Below, in pieces: positions 25,472 to 33,994 of a DNA stretch of 45,220 bases (the first letter of the stretch is position 1; every line of letters begins with the position of its first letter). Origin of the DNA: Pseudomonas frederiksbergensis. Its GTDB lineage: Bacteria > Pseudomonadota > Gammaproteobacteria > Pseudomonadales > Pseudomonadaceae. Where the stretch lies: assembly GCF_000802155.2 (NCBI RefSeq), contig NZ_JQGJ02000028.1, positions 1 through 45,220 on the forward strand, in the 5' to 3' direction. The notes under the pieces are model-generated. The model did no database searches. It was not told the origin of the DNA and was given only the letters and a program-made list of their open reading frames with translations. Both the position numbers and the translations under genes were made by a program.

Positions 25472-26161
25472 TCAGGCGCCGAACCGCGACGGCTCGATGT
25501 CGGCAAAGCTTGCCACGGTCTCATGACCGAGCAGTTCGCCACTTTCCCGCGCCAAGCCACAGGTGGCCATCCCGGCCTCACGGGCCGCGTCCAGTTCCTG
25601 GACGATGTCCGACAGAAACAGGATCTCGGCCGGCGCAATGCCCATCGCCTCGCTGATCCGCTGGTACGACTGCGTCTCTCTCTTGGGCCCTGACGTGGTG
25701 TCGAAATAGCCGCTGAACAACGGCGACAAGTCGCCTGCCTCGGAACAACCGAAAATCAGTTTTTGCGCCTGGATCGAGCCCGAGGAATACACAAACAGCC
25801 GATAGCCTTGCTGGTGCCAGTCTTTCAGCGCCTGCACCGCATCCGGATAAACGTGACCTTTCAATTGGCCGGCCTGGTAGCCCTGCTCCCAGACCATGCC
25901 CTGCAACGCCTTGAGCGGCGTGGCCTTGCGGTCCTCGGCGATCCAGCCCAGCAGGATCGCGACGACCCGCTCGATGTCAGCGTCCGGCTCGCCGCTGTCT
26001 CGACGCACAGCGTCCAGTTGTCCGGCCACGTCGGCGCGTCCGGCGTTGTGCCGGATAAAGTCCGGCAGGTGCTCGGCGGCATAGGGAAACAGCACGTCGA
26101 AGACAAAACTCACCGCGCTGGTGGTGCCCTCGATGTCGGTGAGAATGGCTTTGATCGTCAC
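25472..26161 (-). CDS. mtnC: Enolase-phosphatase E1 of methionine salvage
   Basis: A 229-residue HAD-superfamily enzyme that enolises and dephosphorylates 2,3-diketo-5-methylthiopentyl-1-phosphate to the acireductone. Motif I is AILTDIEGTTSAVSFV; VYSSGSIQAQKL and ILFLSDIVQELDAAREAG are motifs II and IV. It starts at a GTG with GGAGG 9 nt upstream, only 4 nt after the mtnD stop; upstream in-frame codons would overlap mtnD. It is last in the minus-strand operon. Confidence 0.96.
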   Translation of the reverse strand: MTIKAILTDIEGTTSAVSFVFDVLFPYAAEHLPDFIRHNAGRADVAGQLDAVRRDSGEPDADIERVVAILLGWIAEDRKATPLKALQGMVWEQGYQAGQLKGHVYPDAVQALKDWHQQGYRLFVYSSGSIQAQKLIFGCSEAGDLSPLFSGYFDTTSGPKRETQSYQRISEAMGIAPAEILFLSDIVQELDAAREAGMATCGLARESGELLGHETVASFADIEPSRFGA

Positions 26162-26165
26162 GAAG

Positions 26166-26711
26166 TCAATCCTCCAGGCGCGGGAAGCGGCTGGCGATGT
26201 CGTCGCCAGTGAATTTGGCGACCCAGCCTTCCGGGTTGTTGAACAGGCGGATGGCAACGAAATGCGGGTGTTCGCCCATATCGAACCAGTGCGGCGTGCC
26301 GGCGGGCACCGAGATCAAGTCGTTTTTTTCGCACAGGACTGCATAGACGTAATCGTCGATGTGCAAGGTAAACAGGCCACGACCGGCGACGAAGAATCGC
26401 ACCTCGTCCTCGCCGTGCCGGTGCTCATCGAGGAACTTGGCTCGCAGTTCGGCTTTCTGCGGATGGTCGCTGTTGAGGCTGATGACATCGACCGTGACGT
26501 AGCCGCGCTCGATCATCAGCTTGTCGATCTGGGTCTTGTACGCAGCGATCACCTCATCCTGGCTGGCGCCGGGCTGGATTCTCGTCGCAGCTTCCCAACG
26601 GTCGAACCGCACGCCTTTTTCGGCCAGGGTCGAGGCGATGTCCTCGAAATGGGTCAGTACCTTGTTCGGAATCTCGGGACTCGAGACGTGGTAGACGGAC
26701 AGGCTGCTCAT
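26166..26711 (-). CDS. mtnD: Acireductone dioxygenase
   Basis: A 181-residue cupin that oxidises acireductone to the ketoacid of methionine and formate (iron form) or to methylthiopropionate, formate and CO (nickel form). The metal-binding motif is DEHRHGEDEVRFFVAG (two His and Glu), completed by the His in VPAGTPHWFDMG. Length and ends match the family (MSSLSVYHVSSPEIPNKVL). It lies 17 nt after mtnB and 4 nt before mtnC. The metal bound cannot be told from sequence. Confidence 0.96.
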   Translation of the reverse strand: MSSLSVYHVSSPEIPNKVLTHFEDIASTLAEKGVRFDRWEAATRIQPGASQDEVIAAYKTQIDKLMIERGYVTVDVISLNSDHPQKAELRAKFLDEHRHGEDEVRFFVAGRGLFTLHIDDYVYAVLCEKNDLISVPAGTPHWFDMGEHPHFVAIRLFNNPEGWVAKFTGDDIASRFPRLED

Positions 26712-26728
26712 GGCAATGGCTCCAGCAA

Positions 26729-27349
26729 TTATCGGTTCAGGAGTGCGCGGGTCTTGAGTTCGCACTCGAACAGGAATTCAAACGCTTCGATCTGGCGCAG
26801 CGCATCGTTCATGCCCGGCCCCCAGGTGTACAGGCCGTGGCCGCGGATCAGGTAGCCGACGCAATCGGGATGCGCCTCCAGCCAGGGTTGGACTTTGGCG
26901 GCCAGGCGCGCGATGTCCTGGTCGTTGTCGAAAATCGGTACCCGAACGCGGGATTCATGAGTCGTGACGCCGCTGAAGGCTTTTTGCAGTTCATAGTCTT
27001 CAAAGTCGATGAAGGCTTCGCGGGTCAGGCGCGACAGCACCGTGGCATTGACCGAATGGGTGTGCAGCACTGCACCGATCTGCGGGCGCCAGCGATACAA
27101 CTGTGTGTGCAGCAAGGTTTCGGCCGACGGTTTCTTGCCCGGTTCCAGGCTGTTGCCATCCAGGTCGGTGGCCAGCACATCGTCGATACCCAGTTGCCCT
27201 TTGTGCTTGCCCGATACGGTGAGCAAGGCCTGGTCAGCGGATAAACGGGTCGAATAGTTGCTGCTGGTGGCCGGCGACCAGCCGCGACCGTACAAAAAAC
27301 GCCCGGCGTCGATGATGTCCTGGGCGAGCTGTTCACGGGTAAGGCTCAT
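26729..27349 (-). CDS. mtnB: Methylthioribulose-1-phosphate dehydratase
   Basis: A 206-residue class II aldolase-fold enzyme that dehydrates methylthioribulose-1-phosphate in methionine salvage. The zinc ligands lie in VLHTHSVNATVLSRL and in RGHGLYTWG; AGRFLYGRGWSPATSSNYS is the typical N-terminal stretch. Its ATG overlaps the stop of the upstream MFS gene (ATGA, 4 nt), indicating coupled translation. The start MSLTREQLAQDI is chosen from that overlap and family length. Confidence 0.95.
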   Translation of the reverse strand: MSLTREQLAQDIIDAGRFLYGRGWSPATSSNYSTRLSADQALLTVSGKHKGQLGIDDVLATDLDGNSLEPGKKPSAETLLHTQLYRWRPQIGAVLHTHSVNATVLSRLTREAFIDFEDYELQKAFSGVTTHESRVRVPIFDNDQDIARLAAKVQPWLEAHPDCVGYLIRGHGLYTWGPGMNDALRQIEAFEFLFECELKTRALLNR

Positions 27350-28491
27350 GGCCTGTCCTCTTGCATGCGTGTGGCAATGATAACGGCTGCAGCGAAGGCT
27401 GCGAGGCTGGCGATGTTGAATGTCCAACCGGCGCCCAAGGCATTCCAGCTGTAGCCGGAATACAGTGCGCCCAACGCCCCGCCAGTCCCGGCAAGCGCGG
27501 CGTACAGCGCCTGGCCCTGGCCTTGCTGGCGCGGGCCGAAACTACGTTGCACGAAATGGATGGCAGCGGCGTGAAAACTGCCGAACGTCGCCGCGTGCAA
27601 CACCTGAGCAAACAACAGTACCCAGAGGAACTCGGCCAGCGAGCCCAGCAGCAACCAGCGCAGCGCCGCCAGCAGGAAACTGACCATGAGCACCCGCCGC
27701 ACGGAAAACCGCGCCAGGATCCGGCTCATGAACAGGAACACCAACACCTCGGCCACAACGCCGACGGCCCAGAGCACGCCGATCAACCCACGGCTATAGC
27801 CCAGGCGCTCCAGGTGCAACGTCAGGAAGGTGTAATACGGCCCATGGCTCATTTGCATCAGGCCGACGCAAGCATAAAACGCCAGCACGCCCGGATTGCG
27901 CAATTGCCGCAGGAAACCGTCCCCGGCCACCCGCGGCCCCTGCACCGGCTGGGCGTTGGGCACCCAGAAGCTGCTCAGCACGATGCCGCCCATGATCAAG
28001 GCCAGGGCCACCGGGTAGATGTCCAGGCTCAGCCATTGGAACAAGCGGCCAAGGACAACCACGGTGATGATGAAACCGATGGAGCCCCACAGGCGGATCT
28101 GGCTGTAGCGCGAGGCTTGCCCGCTCAAGTGGGCCAGGGTGATGACCTCGAACTGCGGCAGCACCGCATGCCAGAAGAACGCATGCAGCGCCATGACCAT
28201 CGCCAGCCAGGCGTAGCTTTTGTCGATGAAGATCAGCGAAAAGCTCAACAGGGTGCAGATCGCGCCGAACCGCACGATCGCCAGGCGCCGGCCCGTGTAG
28301 TCCCCCAGCCAGCCCCAGAGGTTCGGCGCCACGCAGCGCATCAGCATGGGAATCGCCACCAGCTCGCCGATGCGCGCCGCGTTGAATCCCAGGTGATCGA
28401 AGTACAGCGCCAGGAACGGCGCAGTCGAACCGAGCAAGGCGAAATAGAACAGGTAGAAACTGGAAAGCCGCCAGTACGGCAACGCCGCCAT
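27346..28491 (-). CDS. MFS transporter (MFS_1-like, HcaT-type) in the methionine-salvage operon
   Basis: A 381-residue, 12-helix transporter. The opening LSSFYLFYFALLGSTAPFLALYFDHLG and the loop NLWGWLGDYTGRRLAIV are typical of the HcaT/LacY-like MFS subgroup. A second segment with the same role is SRILARFSVRRVLMV. It lies 34 nt after aroC and overlaps mtnB by 4 nt, so it is cotranscribed and coupled with methionine salvage. Uptake or export of a methylthio-sugar or related product is a reasonable guess but unproven. The same arrangement is present in P. aeruginosa, as I remember it. Confidence 0.85.
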   Translation of the reverse strand: MAALPYWRLSSFYLFYFALLGSTAPFLALYFDHLGFNAARIGELVAIPMLMRCVAPNLWGWLGDYTGRRLAIVRFGAICTLLSFSLIFIDKSYAWLAMVMALHAFFWHAVLPQFEVITLAHLSGQASRYSQIRLWGSIGFIITVVVLGRLFQWLSLDIYPVALALIMGGIVLSSFWVPNAQPVQGPRVAGDGFLRQLRNPGVLAFYACVGLMQMSHGPYYTFLTLHLERLGYSRGLIGVLWAVGVVAEVLVFLFMSRILARFSVRRVLMVSFLLAALRWLLLGSLAEFLWVLLFAQVLHAATFGSFHAAAIHFVQRSFGPRQQGQGQALYAALAGTGGALGALYSGYSWNALGAGWTFNIASLAAFAAAVIIATRMQEDRP

Positions 28492-28525
28492 GATCGTCAG
28501 GCCACGGCGGTCGGCAGGCCAGCCA

Positions 28526-29617
28526 TCAAAGCTGACCCAGCACCGGCGTGCCGACTTTGACGTCGGCGTTCTGGCCGCGATGGCGCAACAGATGATCCAT
28601 CAGCACGATCGCCATCATTGCTTCGGCGATCGGCGTGGCGCGAATGCCCACGCACGGGTCATGGCGGCCCTTGGTGATGACATCGACCGGGTTGCCATGA
28701 ATATCGATGGAGCGGCCCGGCGTGGTAATGCTGGACGTCGGTTTCAGCGCCAGGTGGGCGACGATCGGCTGGCCCGAGGAGATGCCGCCGAGGATGCCGC
28801 CGGCGTTGTTGCTCAGGAAACCTTGCGGGGTCAGTTCGTCACGGTGCTCGGTGCCGCGTTGGGCGACGCAGGCAAAACCGGCGCCGATTTCCACGCCCTT
28901 CACCGCGTTGATGCTCATCAGCGCGTGGGCCAGTTCGGCGTCGAGGCGATCGAAGATCGGCTCGCCCAGGCCAGGCATCACACCTTCGGCGACCACGGTG
29001 ATCTTCGCACCGACCGAATCCTGGTCACGGCGCAACTGGTCCATGTAGGCCTCCAGCTCCGGCACTTTGTCCGGGTCGGGGCTGAAGAAGGCATTCTGCT
29101 CCACCGAATCCCAGGTCTTGAACGGGATTTCGATCGGGCCCAGTTGGCTCATGTAGCCGCGGATGACAATGCCCTGGCTCGCCAGGTATTTCTTGGCGAT
29201 CGCCCCGGCCGCCACGCGCATCGCGGTTTCCCGGGCCGAGCTGCGTCCGCCGCCGCGGTAGTCGCGCTCGCCGTATTTGTGGTGGTAGGTGTAATCGGCG
29301 TGAGCCGGGCGGAAAAGGTCCTTGATGGCCGAGTAGTCCTTGGACTTCTGGTCGGTGTTGCGGATCAGCAGGCCGATGGCGCAGCCGGTGGTGCGCCCTT
29401 CGAAGACGCCGGAGAGGATTTCGACTTCATCGGCTTCCTGGCGCTGGGTGGTGTGGCGACTGGTGCCGGGCTTGCGGCGGTCCAGGTCACGCTGAAGGTC
29501 TTCCAGGGAAATCTCCAGGCCCGGCGGGCAGCCGTCGACAATGGCGACCAACGCCGGGCCATGGCTTTCGCCCGCGGTGGTGACAGTGAACAGCTTGCCG
29601 TAGGTATTGCCGGACAT
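28526..29617 (-). CDS. aroC: Chorismate synthase
   Basis: A 363-residue enzyme of the shikimate pathway, turning 5-enolpyruvylshikimate-3-phosphate into chorismate with reduced FMN. All family signatures are present: GKLFTVTTAGESHGPALV, RPAHADYTYHHKYGERDYRGGGRSSARET, GVEIGAGF and the C-terminal GRHDPCVGIRATPIAEAM. The ATG at 29617 has CGGAG upstream; an in-frame start 24 codons earlier lacks family support. It is the first gene of the run aroC-MFS-mtnB-mtnD-mtnC. Confidence 0.98.
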   Translation of the reverse strand: MSGNTYGKLFTVTTAGESHGPALVAIVDGCPPGLEISLEDLQRDLDRRKPGTSRHTTQRQEADEVEILSGVFEGRTTGCAIGLLIRNTDQKSKDYSAIKDLFRPAHADYTYHHKYGERDYRGGGRSSARETAMRVAAGAIAKKYLASQGIVIRGYMSQLGPIEIPFKTWDSVEQNAFFSPDPDKVPELEAYMDQLRRDQDSVGAKITVVAEGVMPGLGEPIFDRLDAELAHALMSINAVKGVEIGAGFACVAQRGTEHRDELTPQGFLSNNAGGILGGISSGQPIVAHLALKPTSSITTPGRSIDIHGNPVDVITKGRHDPCVGIRATPIAEAMMAIVLMDHLLRHRGQNADVKVGTPVLGQL

Positions 29618-29746
29618 GCAGGGTGCTCCGAGAAATCGCTGAGAGATCGAGATGGGCGCCAGTATACGCAGGCTCCCCGAGTAGTTCATCCTCGAACCTT
29701 ATCGGTGCCCGCCAGTCCAACCGGCACCTTCGCAACTCATGGCGTC

Positions 29747-30712
29747 ATGATGTTAAAACTGATCGTGTTGAGCCTTACCCTGTTCACTGGCCTGGCCTGC
29801 AGCCTTGCCCAGGCCACCGTGCTGCAACGTCCCATCAGCCTCGACACTGGCAACGGTGAACTTTTCGGCTCCCTGCTTCTGCCAAAATCCGACACGCCGG
29901 TGCCCGTTGTCCTGATCATTTCTGGCTCAGGCCCTACGGATCGTGACGGAAACAACCCCGAAGGCGGGCGCAACGACAGCCTCAAGCGCCTGGCCTGGGT
30001 GCTCGCCCGGCAGAATATCGCCAGCGTGCGCTACGACAAGCGCGGCGTGGCTGCCAGCCTCGCGGCCACCCCGGACGAACGCAACCTGAGCGTCGAAGCC
30101 TACGTTGCCGATGCCGTGGCCTGGAGCCACAAGCTGGCCGCCGATCCACGACTGGGCCCGTTGATCCTGCTGGGCCACAGCGAAGGCGCGCTGATTGCCA
30201 GCCTCGCGGCGCCCCAGGCCAACGCGGCGGCGGTCATTTCGGTGGCCGGCAGCGCCCGTCCGATCGACCAGGTCTTGCGTCAGCAACTCAGCGCCCGCCT
30301 GCCCCCGCCGTTGATGCTGCGCAGCAACGAGTTGCTCGACAGCCTCAAGGCCGGCCGCCCCGATCCCAATGTTCCCCCTCAATTGCAGGTCATCTTTCGC
30401 CCAAGCGTGCAGCCCTACCTGATGTCGCTGTTCCGCCAGGACCCGGCCCAGGCCTTCGCAGCCTTGAAGATGCCGGCCCTGATCATCCAGGGCAGCCACG
30501 ATATCCAGGTCAGCATCGACGATGCCCGGCAATTGAAAGCGGCCAAACCCGACGCGGAGCTGGCGTTGATCAAAGGCATGAACCATGTGATGCGCATCGT
30601 GCCCAACGACGTGAAGCGGCAACTGGCCTCCTACAAGGATCCGAACCTGCCACTGGCGGCGGAGCTGGGGACGCACATCCTGCGCTTTATCGGCTCGATC
30701 GTTGCCCATTGA
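29747..30712 (+). CDS. Exported alpha/beta hydrolase
   Basis: A 321-residue serine hydrolase with a signal peptide (MMLKLIVLSLTLFTGLACSL, cut near AQA). The oxyanion region is VVLIISGSGPTDRDGNNPEGG, the nucleophile elbow is LLGHSEGALIA with Ser145, and the acid and base are probably Asp in IIQGSHDIQV and His in KGMNHVMR. This fits the group of secreted esterases/lipases near aroC in Pseudomonas. The substrate is unknown. The reading frame stays open far upstream (antisense to aroC), but the signal peptide fixes the start here. A GGTGCC/GGCACC inverted repeat (29704-29728) precedes it. Confidence 0.85.
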   Translation: MMLKLIVLSLTLFTGLACSLAQATVLQRPISLDTGNGELFGSLLLPKSDTPVPVVLIISGSGPTDRDGNNPEGGRNDSLKRLAWVLARQNIASVRYDKRGVAASLAATPDERNLSVEAYVADAVAWSHKLAADPRLGPLILLGHSEGALIASLAAPQANAAAVISVAGSARPIDQVLRQQLSARLPPPLMLRSNELLDSLKAGRPDPNVPPQLQVIFRPSVQPYLMSLFRQDPAQAFAALKMPALIIQGSHDIQVSIDDARQLKAAKPDAELALIKGMNHVMRIVPNDVKRQLASYKDPNLPLAAELGTHILRFIGSIVAH

Positions 30713-30753
30713 GCACGTGGGGCCGCGATACAGGCCAATTGCCCTCCAGTCCT

Positions 30754-30828
30754 GGCAAAAACGGCCGATAAACCGGTGTCGGACAGCGCAACGGCTGTCG
30801 ACAAGCCGGCCTGGACAGGATTTTTGCC
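30754..30828 (+). promoter_or_regulatory. Nested inverted repeats forming a structured leader
   Basis: Outer arms GGCAAAAA (30754-30761) and TTTTTGCC (30821-30828); middle arms CCGGTGTCG (30773-30781) and CGACA-AG-CCGG (30799-30809); inner arms GACAGC (30782-30787) and GCTGTC (30794-30799). The ribosome site AGGA (30817-30820) directly precedes the outer right arm and the ATG follows 3 nt after it. There is no U tract, so it is not a typical terminator. Confidence 0.45.
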
Positions 30829-30831
30829 GTT

Positions 30832-31629
30832 ATGACTGAAACTCAGACTTCTCCCGACACCGCCGCCGAAACGGCCGCGCCAGCAGCTCCATCGGCGCCA
30901 GAGCTGCCTTGGGCGGACGTTGAGGCCGAGCACCACAAGATGCTCCGGCTGGCCCCGCTCAAGACCGACCGCGCCACCGGTGCGCGGCCCTTGCGGTTTG
31001 TCGAGTTCAGCTATGCCGAACGCCACAGCAAGGAACGCAGCTTGCTGCGCATGATCATCCGCTTGCCTGGGCAACGGGTGCGCAAGGAGCAGAATCATCT
31101 GGATGTCTGGGCCGATCATGTCGAGAAGCGCCTGTTCTTTTCGCCGGACAGCTTGCAAGTCGAGCCCTTGAACCGAGGCATCGGCCGCTTCCTCGCCGCG
31201 CAAGGGATCACCTGGGCCAAGAAGCGCTGGTCGGGCTATCGGGTCGAAGGCACCGATCTGAACAACAAGGACGCGCTGAACGAAGACACCCGCCTGCGCC
31301 GTGATCACTTCCTCAAGGCCCACGGTTTCGAAGTGGTCTATGCCGACGCCCAACATCTCAAGGGCAGCGTCAAGCAAACACAAGTCGGTGACCTGCTGGG
31401 CGACTGGAACGCCGAGAAGCTGCAATTCGTCGAGATCCTCGAAGCCGCGCAGATGCTGCAACAGGCCGAGCAGAACCTGGCGGAGCAGGAAGTCAAACTG
31501 CAGAAGCAGGAAGAGAAGGTCAATAAATTCAAGCGTGAAGACACTGGCCTGCGCTTCACCATCACTTGCCTGGTGGCGTTTGCGATGTTCCAGGCAGGGC
31601 TGTTGATCTGGATCGCTACGCGGCATTGA
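30832..31629 (+). CDS. Conserved hypothetical protein, coiled coil plus C-terminal membrane anchor
   Basis: A 265-residue protein of no family I recognise. Residues 1-25 are Ala/Pro/Thr-rich and probably disordered. The middle is soluble and basic (RFVEFSYAERHSKERSLLRM). Residues ~205-242 form a Glu/Gln-rich coiled coil (MLQQAEQNLAEQEVKLQKQE). A single C-terminal hydrophobic helix (FTITCLVAFAMFQAGLLIWIA) anchors it, so the bulk is cytoplasmic. It sits in the conserved aroC-to-prmB neighbourhood of Pseudomonas. Its ATG lies right after a nested hairpin that could control translation. Confidence 0.8.
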   Translation: MTETQTSPDTAAETAAPAAPSAPELPWADVEAEHHKMLRLAPLKTDRATGARPLRFVEFSYAERHSKERSLLRMIIRLPGQRVRKEQNHLDVWADHVEKRLFFSPDSLQVEPLNRGIGRFLAAQGITWAKKRWSGYRVEGTDLNNKDALNEDTRLRRDHFLKAHGFEVVYADAQHLKGSVKQTQVGDLLGDWNAEKLQFVEILEAAQMLQQAEQNLAEQEVKLQKQEEKVNKFKREDTGLRFTITCLVAFAMFQAGLLIWIATRH

Positions 31630-31664
31630 TCACAGCGTTGAACGCAAGGGATAGCTTTGATCCC

Positions 31665-31691
31665 GTGGCGAGGGAGCAAGCTCCCCGCCAC
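31665..31691. repeat. REP-like hairpin (GTGGCGAGG family, imperfect)
   Basis: GTGGCGAGGGAGC pairs with GCTCCCCGCCAC with an unpaired base; an imperfect copy of the elements at 17107 and 20038. It lies between convergent genes and may end transcription on both strands. Confidence 0.75.
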
Positions 31692-31716
31692 CAACGCAGC
31701 CCGCCGATGAACGGAC

Positions 31717-32625
31717 TCAAACCCGCGAAGCGAACAACGCCTGGTGCTGGCGGCACTGTTCGGCACTGAGCATGAACACACCGTGCCCACCGCGCTCGAA
31801 CTCCAGCCAGGCGAAGTCGACTTCCGGGTACAGCGCCTCGACATGCACCTGGCTGTTGCCCACCTCGACGATCAACAACCCTTTTTCCGTCAGATGATCA
31901 GCCGCTTCGGCCAGCATCCGACGTACCAGGTTCAAGCCATCGTCGCCACAGGCCAGGCCCAGCTCAGGCTCGTGCTGGTATTCCTGGGGCATGTCGGCGA
32001 AATCCTCCGCATCGACATAGGGCGGGTTCGACACGATCAGGTCGAAACGTTGCCCCGGCAACCCATCGAAACCATCGCCCTGGACCGTAAACACCCGTTC
32101 ATCCACACCGTGGCGCTCGATGTTCTGGTTGGCGACTTCCAGCGCCTCGAACGACAGGTCGGCCAATACCACCTCAGCCTCGGGAAACTCATAGGCGCAG
32201 GCAATCCCGATGCAACCGGAGCCAGTGCACAGGTCGAGGATTCGCGCAGGCGCCTGGCCCAACCAAGGCTCGAAGTGTTTTTCAATCAACTCACCGATGG
32301 GCGAACGCGGAATGAGCACGCGCTCGTCGACGATGAACGACATCCCGCAGAACCAAGCCTCGCCCAGCAAGTAGGCGGCTGGGATACGCTCTGCGATGCG
32401 GCGGTGCAACAGGCGCTGCACGTGCACCAATTCCTCGTCTTCGAGGCGGCAATCCAGGTAGCTGTCGGCAATTTCCCACGGCAGGTGCAATGCACCCAAC
32501 ACTAGTTGGCGCGCCTCGTCCCAGGCGTTGTCGGTGCCATGGCCAAAGAACAGATCCTCCCCATGGAAACGGCTGACGGCCCAACGGATATGGTCGCGCA
32601 GGGTACGAAGGCGGGAAGTGATCAC
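31717..32625 (-). CDS. prmB: Ribosomal protein uL3 glutamine methyltransferase
   Basis: A 302-residue SAM-dependent methyltransferase that methylates a glutamine of ribosomal protein L3. The SAM-binding loop is ILDLCTGSGCIGIACAYEFP; the catalytic motif NPPYVDAEDF is the signature of glutamine N5-methyltransferases; the N-terminal domain (LPWEIADSYLDCRLEDEE) and RIPAAYLLGEAWFCGMSF separate PrmB from PrmC. It starts at a GTG with CTGGAG upstream. It is monocistronic on the minus strand. Confidence 0.95.
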   Translation of the reverse strand: MITSRLRTLRDHIRWAVSRFHGEDLFFGHGTDNAWDEARQLVLGALHLPWEIADSYLDCRLEDEELVHVQRLLHRRIAERIPAAYLLGEAWFCGMSFIVDERVLIPRSPIGELIEKHFEPWLGQAPARILDLCTGSGCIGIACAYEFPEAEVVLADLSFEALEVANQNIERHGVDERVFTVQGDGFDGLPGQRFDLIVSNPPYVDAEDFADMPQEYQHEPELGLACGDDGLNLVRRMLAEAADHLTEKGLLIVEVGNSQVHVEALYPEVDFAWLEFERGGHGVFMLSAEQCRQHQALFASRV

Positions 32626-32878
32626 GACGGCAAACTCCAGAAAAATCGACGGGCGAGTCTACCAGCCAAACGTGTGCCTACCCAAACGCGACCCGAAGCC
32701 TAAAGAAAACAGTGTTTCAAACGTAGGAATCATCCGTTTTCTGCGCGCCCCATTGAACAAGCTGTCGATCTTGACAAGGCTGTAGGCCAGCAACGACGGC
32801 GCTTGCGATGGAAGCGATTCACAGAACCGCTCCGCCAGAGGAGAATGTCGCAAAAGCCCCACTCGAAGGAGCCCCAGA

Positions 32879-33469
32879 ATGTCCGTTCCAAAAACGATGT
32901 TTCAACTCAGCGGCCGCGGTTACGCAGCGGCCAACCTGAGTCAAGCGACGCTGATCATCATCGATGCCCAGAAAGAATACCTCGCCGGTCCCCTGGCCCT
33001 GAGCGGCATGGATGCAGCAGTCGCGAACATCAAGCAACTGCTCGGCGCAGCCCGGTCCGCCGGGCGGCCAATCGTGCATGTGCGCCACTTGGGCACCCAT
33101 GGCGGGCTGTTCGATCCACAGGGCGAGCGCGGCGAGTTCATTCCGGGCCTTGAACCCCTGGGCGACGAAACCGTGATTGAAAAACTGCTGCCCAGCGCTT
33201 TCCATGGCACCGACCTGAAGAAGCGCCTGGAAGACCTCGGCCCCCTGGACCTGATCGTCTGCGGTTTCATGAGCCATTCCAGCGTCAGCACCACCGTGCG
33301 CGCCGCCAAGAACCTGGGTTTCCGCTGCACCCTGGTCGAAGACGCCTGCGCCACCCGCGACCTGCCGCACAAGGGCGGCGTGCTCAGCGCCGAACACGTG
33401 CACCAGACTGAAATGGCGATCATGGCCGATAACTTCGCCACGCTGGCCCTGACCCGCGACTTCACCTGA
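32879..33469 (+). CDS. Isochorismatase-family (cysteine hydrolase-like) protein with Ser at the Cys position
   Basis: A 196-residue protein with the isochorismatase/nicotinamidase fold. Asp29 (LIIIDAQKEYL) and Lys102 (IEKLLPSAF) match two members of the catalytic triad. The third, normally Cys, is Ser135 in GFMSHSSVSTTVRAA; the nearest cysteine, Cys128, is seven residues earlier. So amidase chemistry by a Cys nucleophile is doubtful; isochorismatases proper also lack that Cys. Function is unknown. AAGGAG precedes the ATG. It lies between prmB (opposite strand) and the small membrane protein gene. Confidence 0.85.
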   Translation: MSVPKTMFQLSGRGYAAANLSQATLIIIDAQKEYLAGPLALSGMDAAVANIKQLLGAARSAGRPIVHVRHLGTHGGLFDPQGERGEFIPGLEPLGDETVIEKLLPSAFHGTDLKKRLEDLGPLDLIVCGFMSHSSVSTTVRAAKNLGFRCTLVEDACATRDLPHKGGVLSAEHVHQTEMAIMADNFATLALTRDFT

Positions 33470-33598
33470 CAGCTTCGGTGAGCGGCTTGCTGCGCCGCTC
33501 ATCCGCAAAAGCCTCTCATTTCCTTCAATTGACCTAGTGTCAGGAACAACCCGAACATCTTCCGGTCGAAGGGCCGATACCCATTGAGGAAGGTCGGA

Positions 33599-33919
33599 AT
33601 GAAGATATCCGATGGTTTTGACGCACGTCGCTTGCGGCCCAAAGGCCCGAGCAACTGGCGATTTCGTATCGGCGCGGGGTTCGCGGCGCTGCTGGCAACG
33701 CTGGGTGTGCTGCTGGCGATGGCCGGTGCCGCCAGCCTGCTCGGCCGCCCGCCCGCGCTGGGCGAGCTGAACGCCACCCCGCTGGGTTCGGCGATCATCC
33801 TGGCAGTCGGCCTGTTGGTACTGCTGCTGGGCGTCTGGCTCTGGCGCCGTTGCCGCCGTCGCGCCCGCCAATCCCTGGAGCTGGCCATGGCTCCGCACCT
33901 GATGAAAAAGCACGACTGA
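33599..33919 (+). CDS. Small two-helix membrane protein, hypothetical
   Basis: A 106-residue protein with a basic head (MKISDGFDARRLRPKGPSNW), two hydrophobic helices (IGAGFAALLATLGVLLAMAG and AIILAVGLLVLLLGVWLW) and a basic tail rich in Arg. I do not recognise a family. The ATG at 33599 has AGGAAGG at the right distance; a TTG five codons earlier is less likely. It probably forms a unit with the Smr gene 75 nt downstream. Confidence 0.7.
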   Translation: MKISDGFDARRLRPKGPSNWRFRIGAGFAALLATLGVLLAMAGAASLLGRPPALGELNATPLGSAIILAVGLLVLLLGVWLWRRCRRRARQSLELAMAPHLMKKHD

Positions 33920-33994
33920 TCCCGCCATCCGACGTTTTGTCGCGCCCTATCCCACCGGAGTTGGGTAAACTGGCCGGCCTTCGCGGAGGCTGAC

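Noticed and set aside
28490..29746. Long open frame running into the exported hydrolase gene, giving an apparent 740-residue protein
   Set aside because: It is antisense to aroC, which has all chorismate-synthase signatures. The hydrolase signal peptide begins at 29747.
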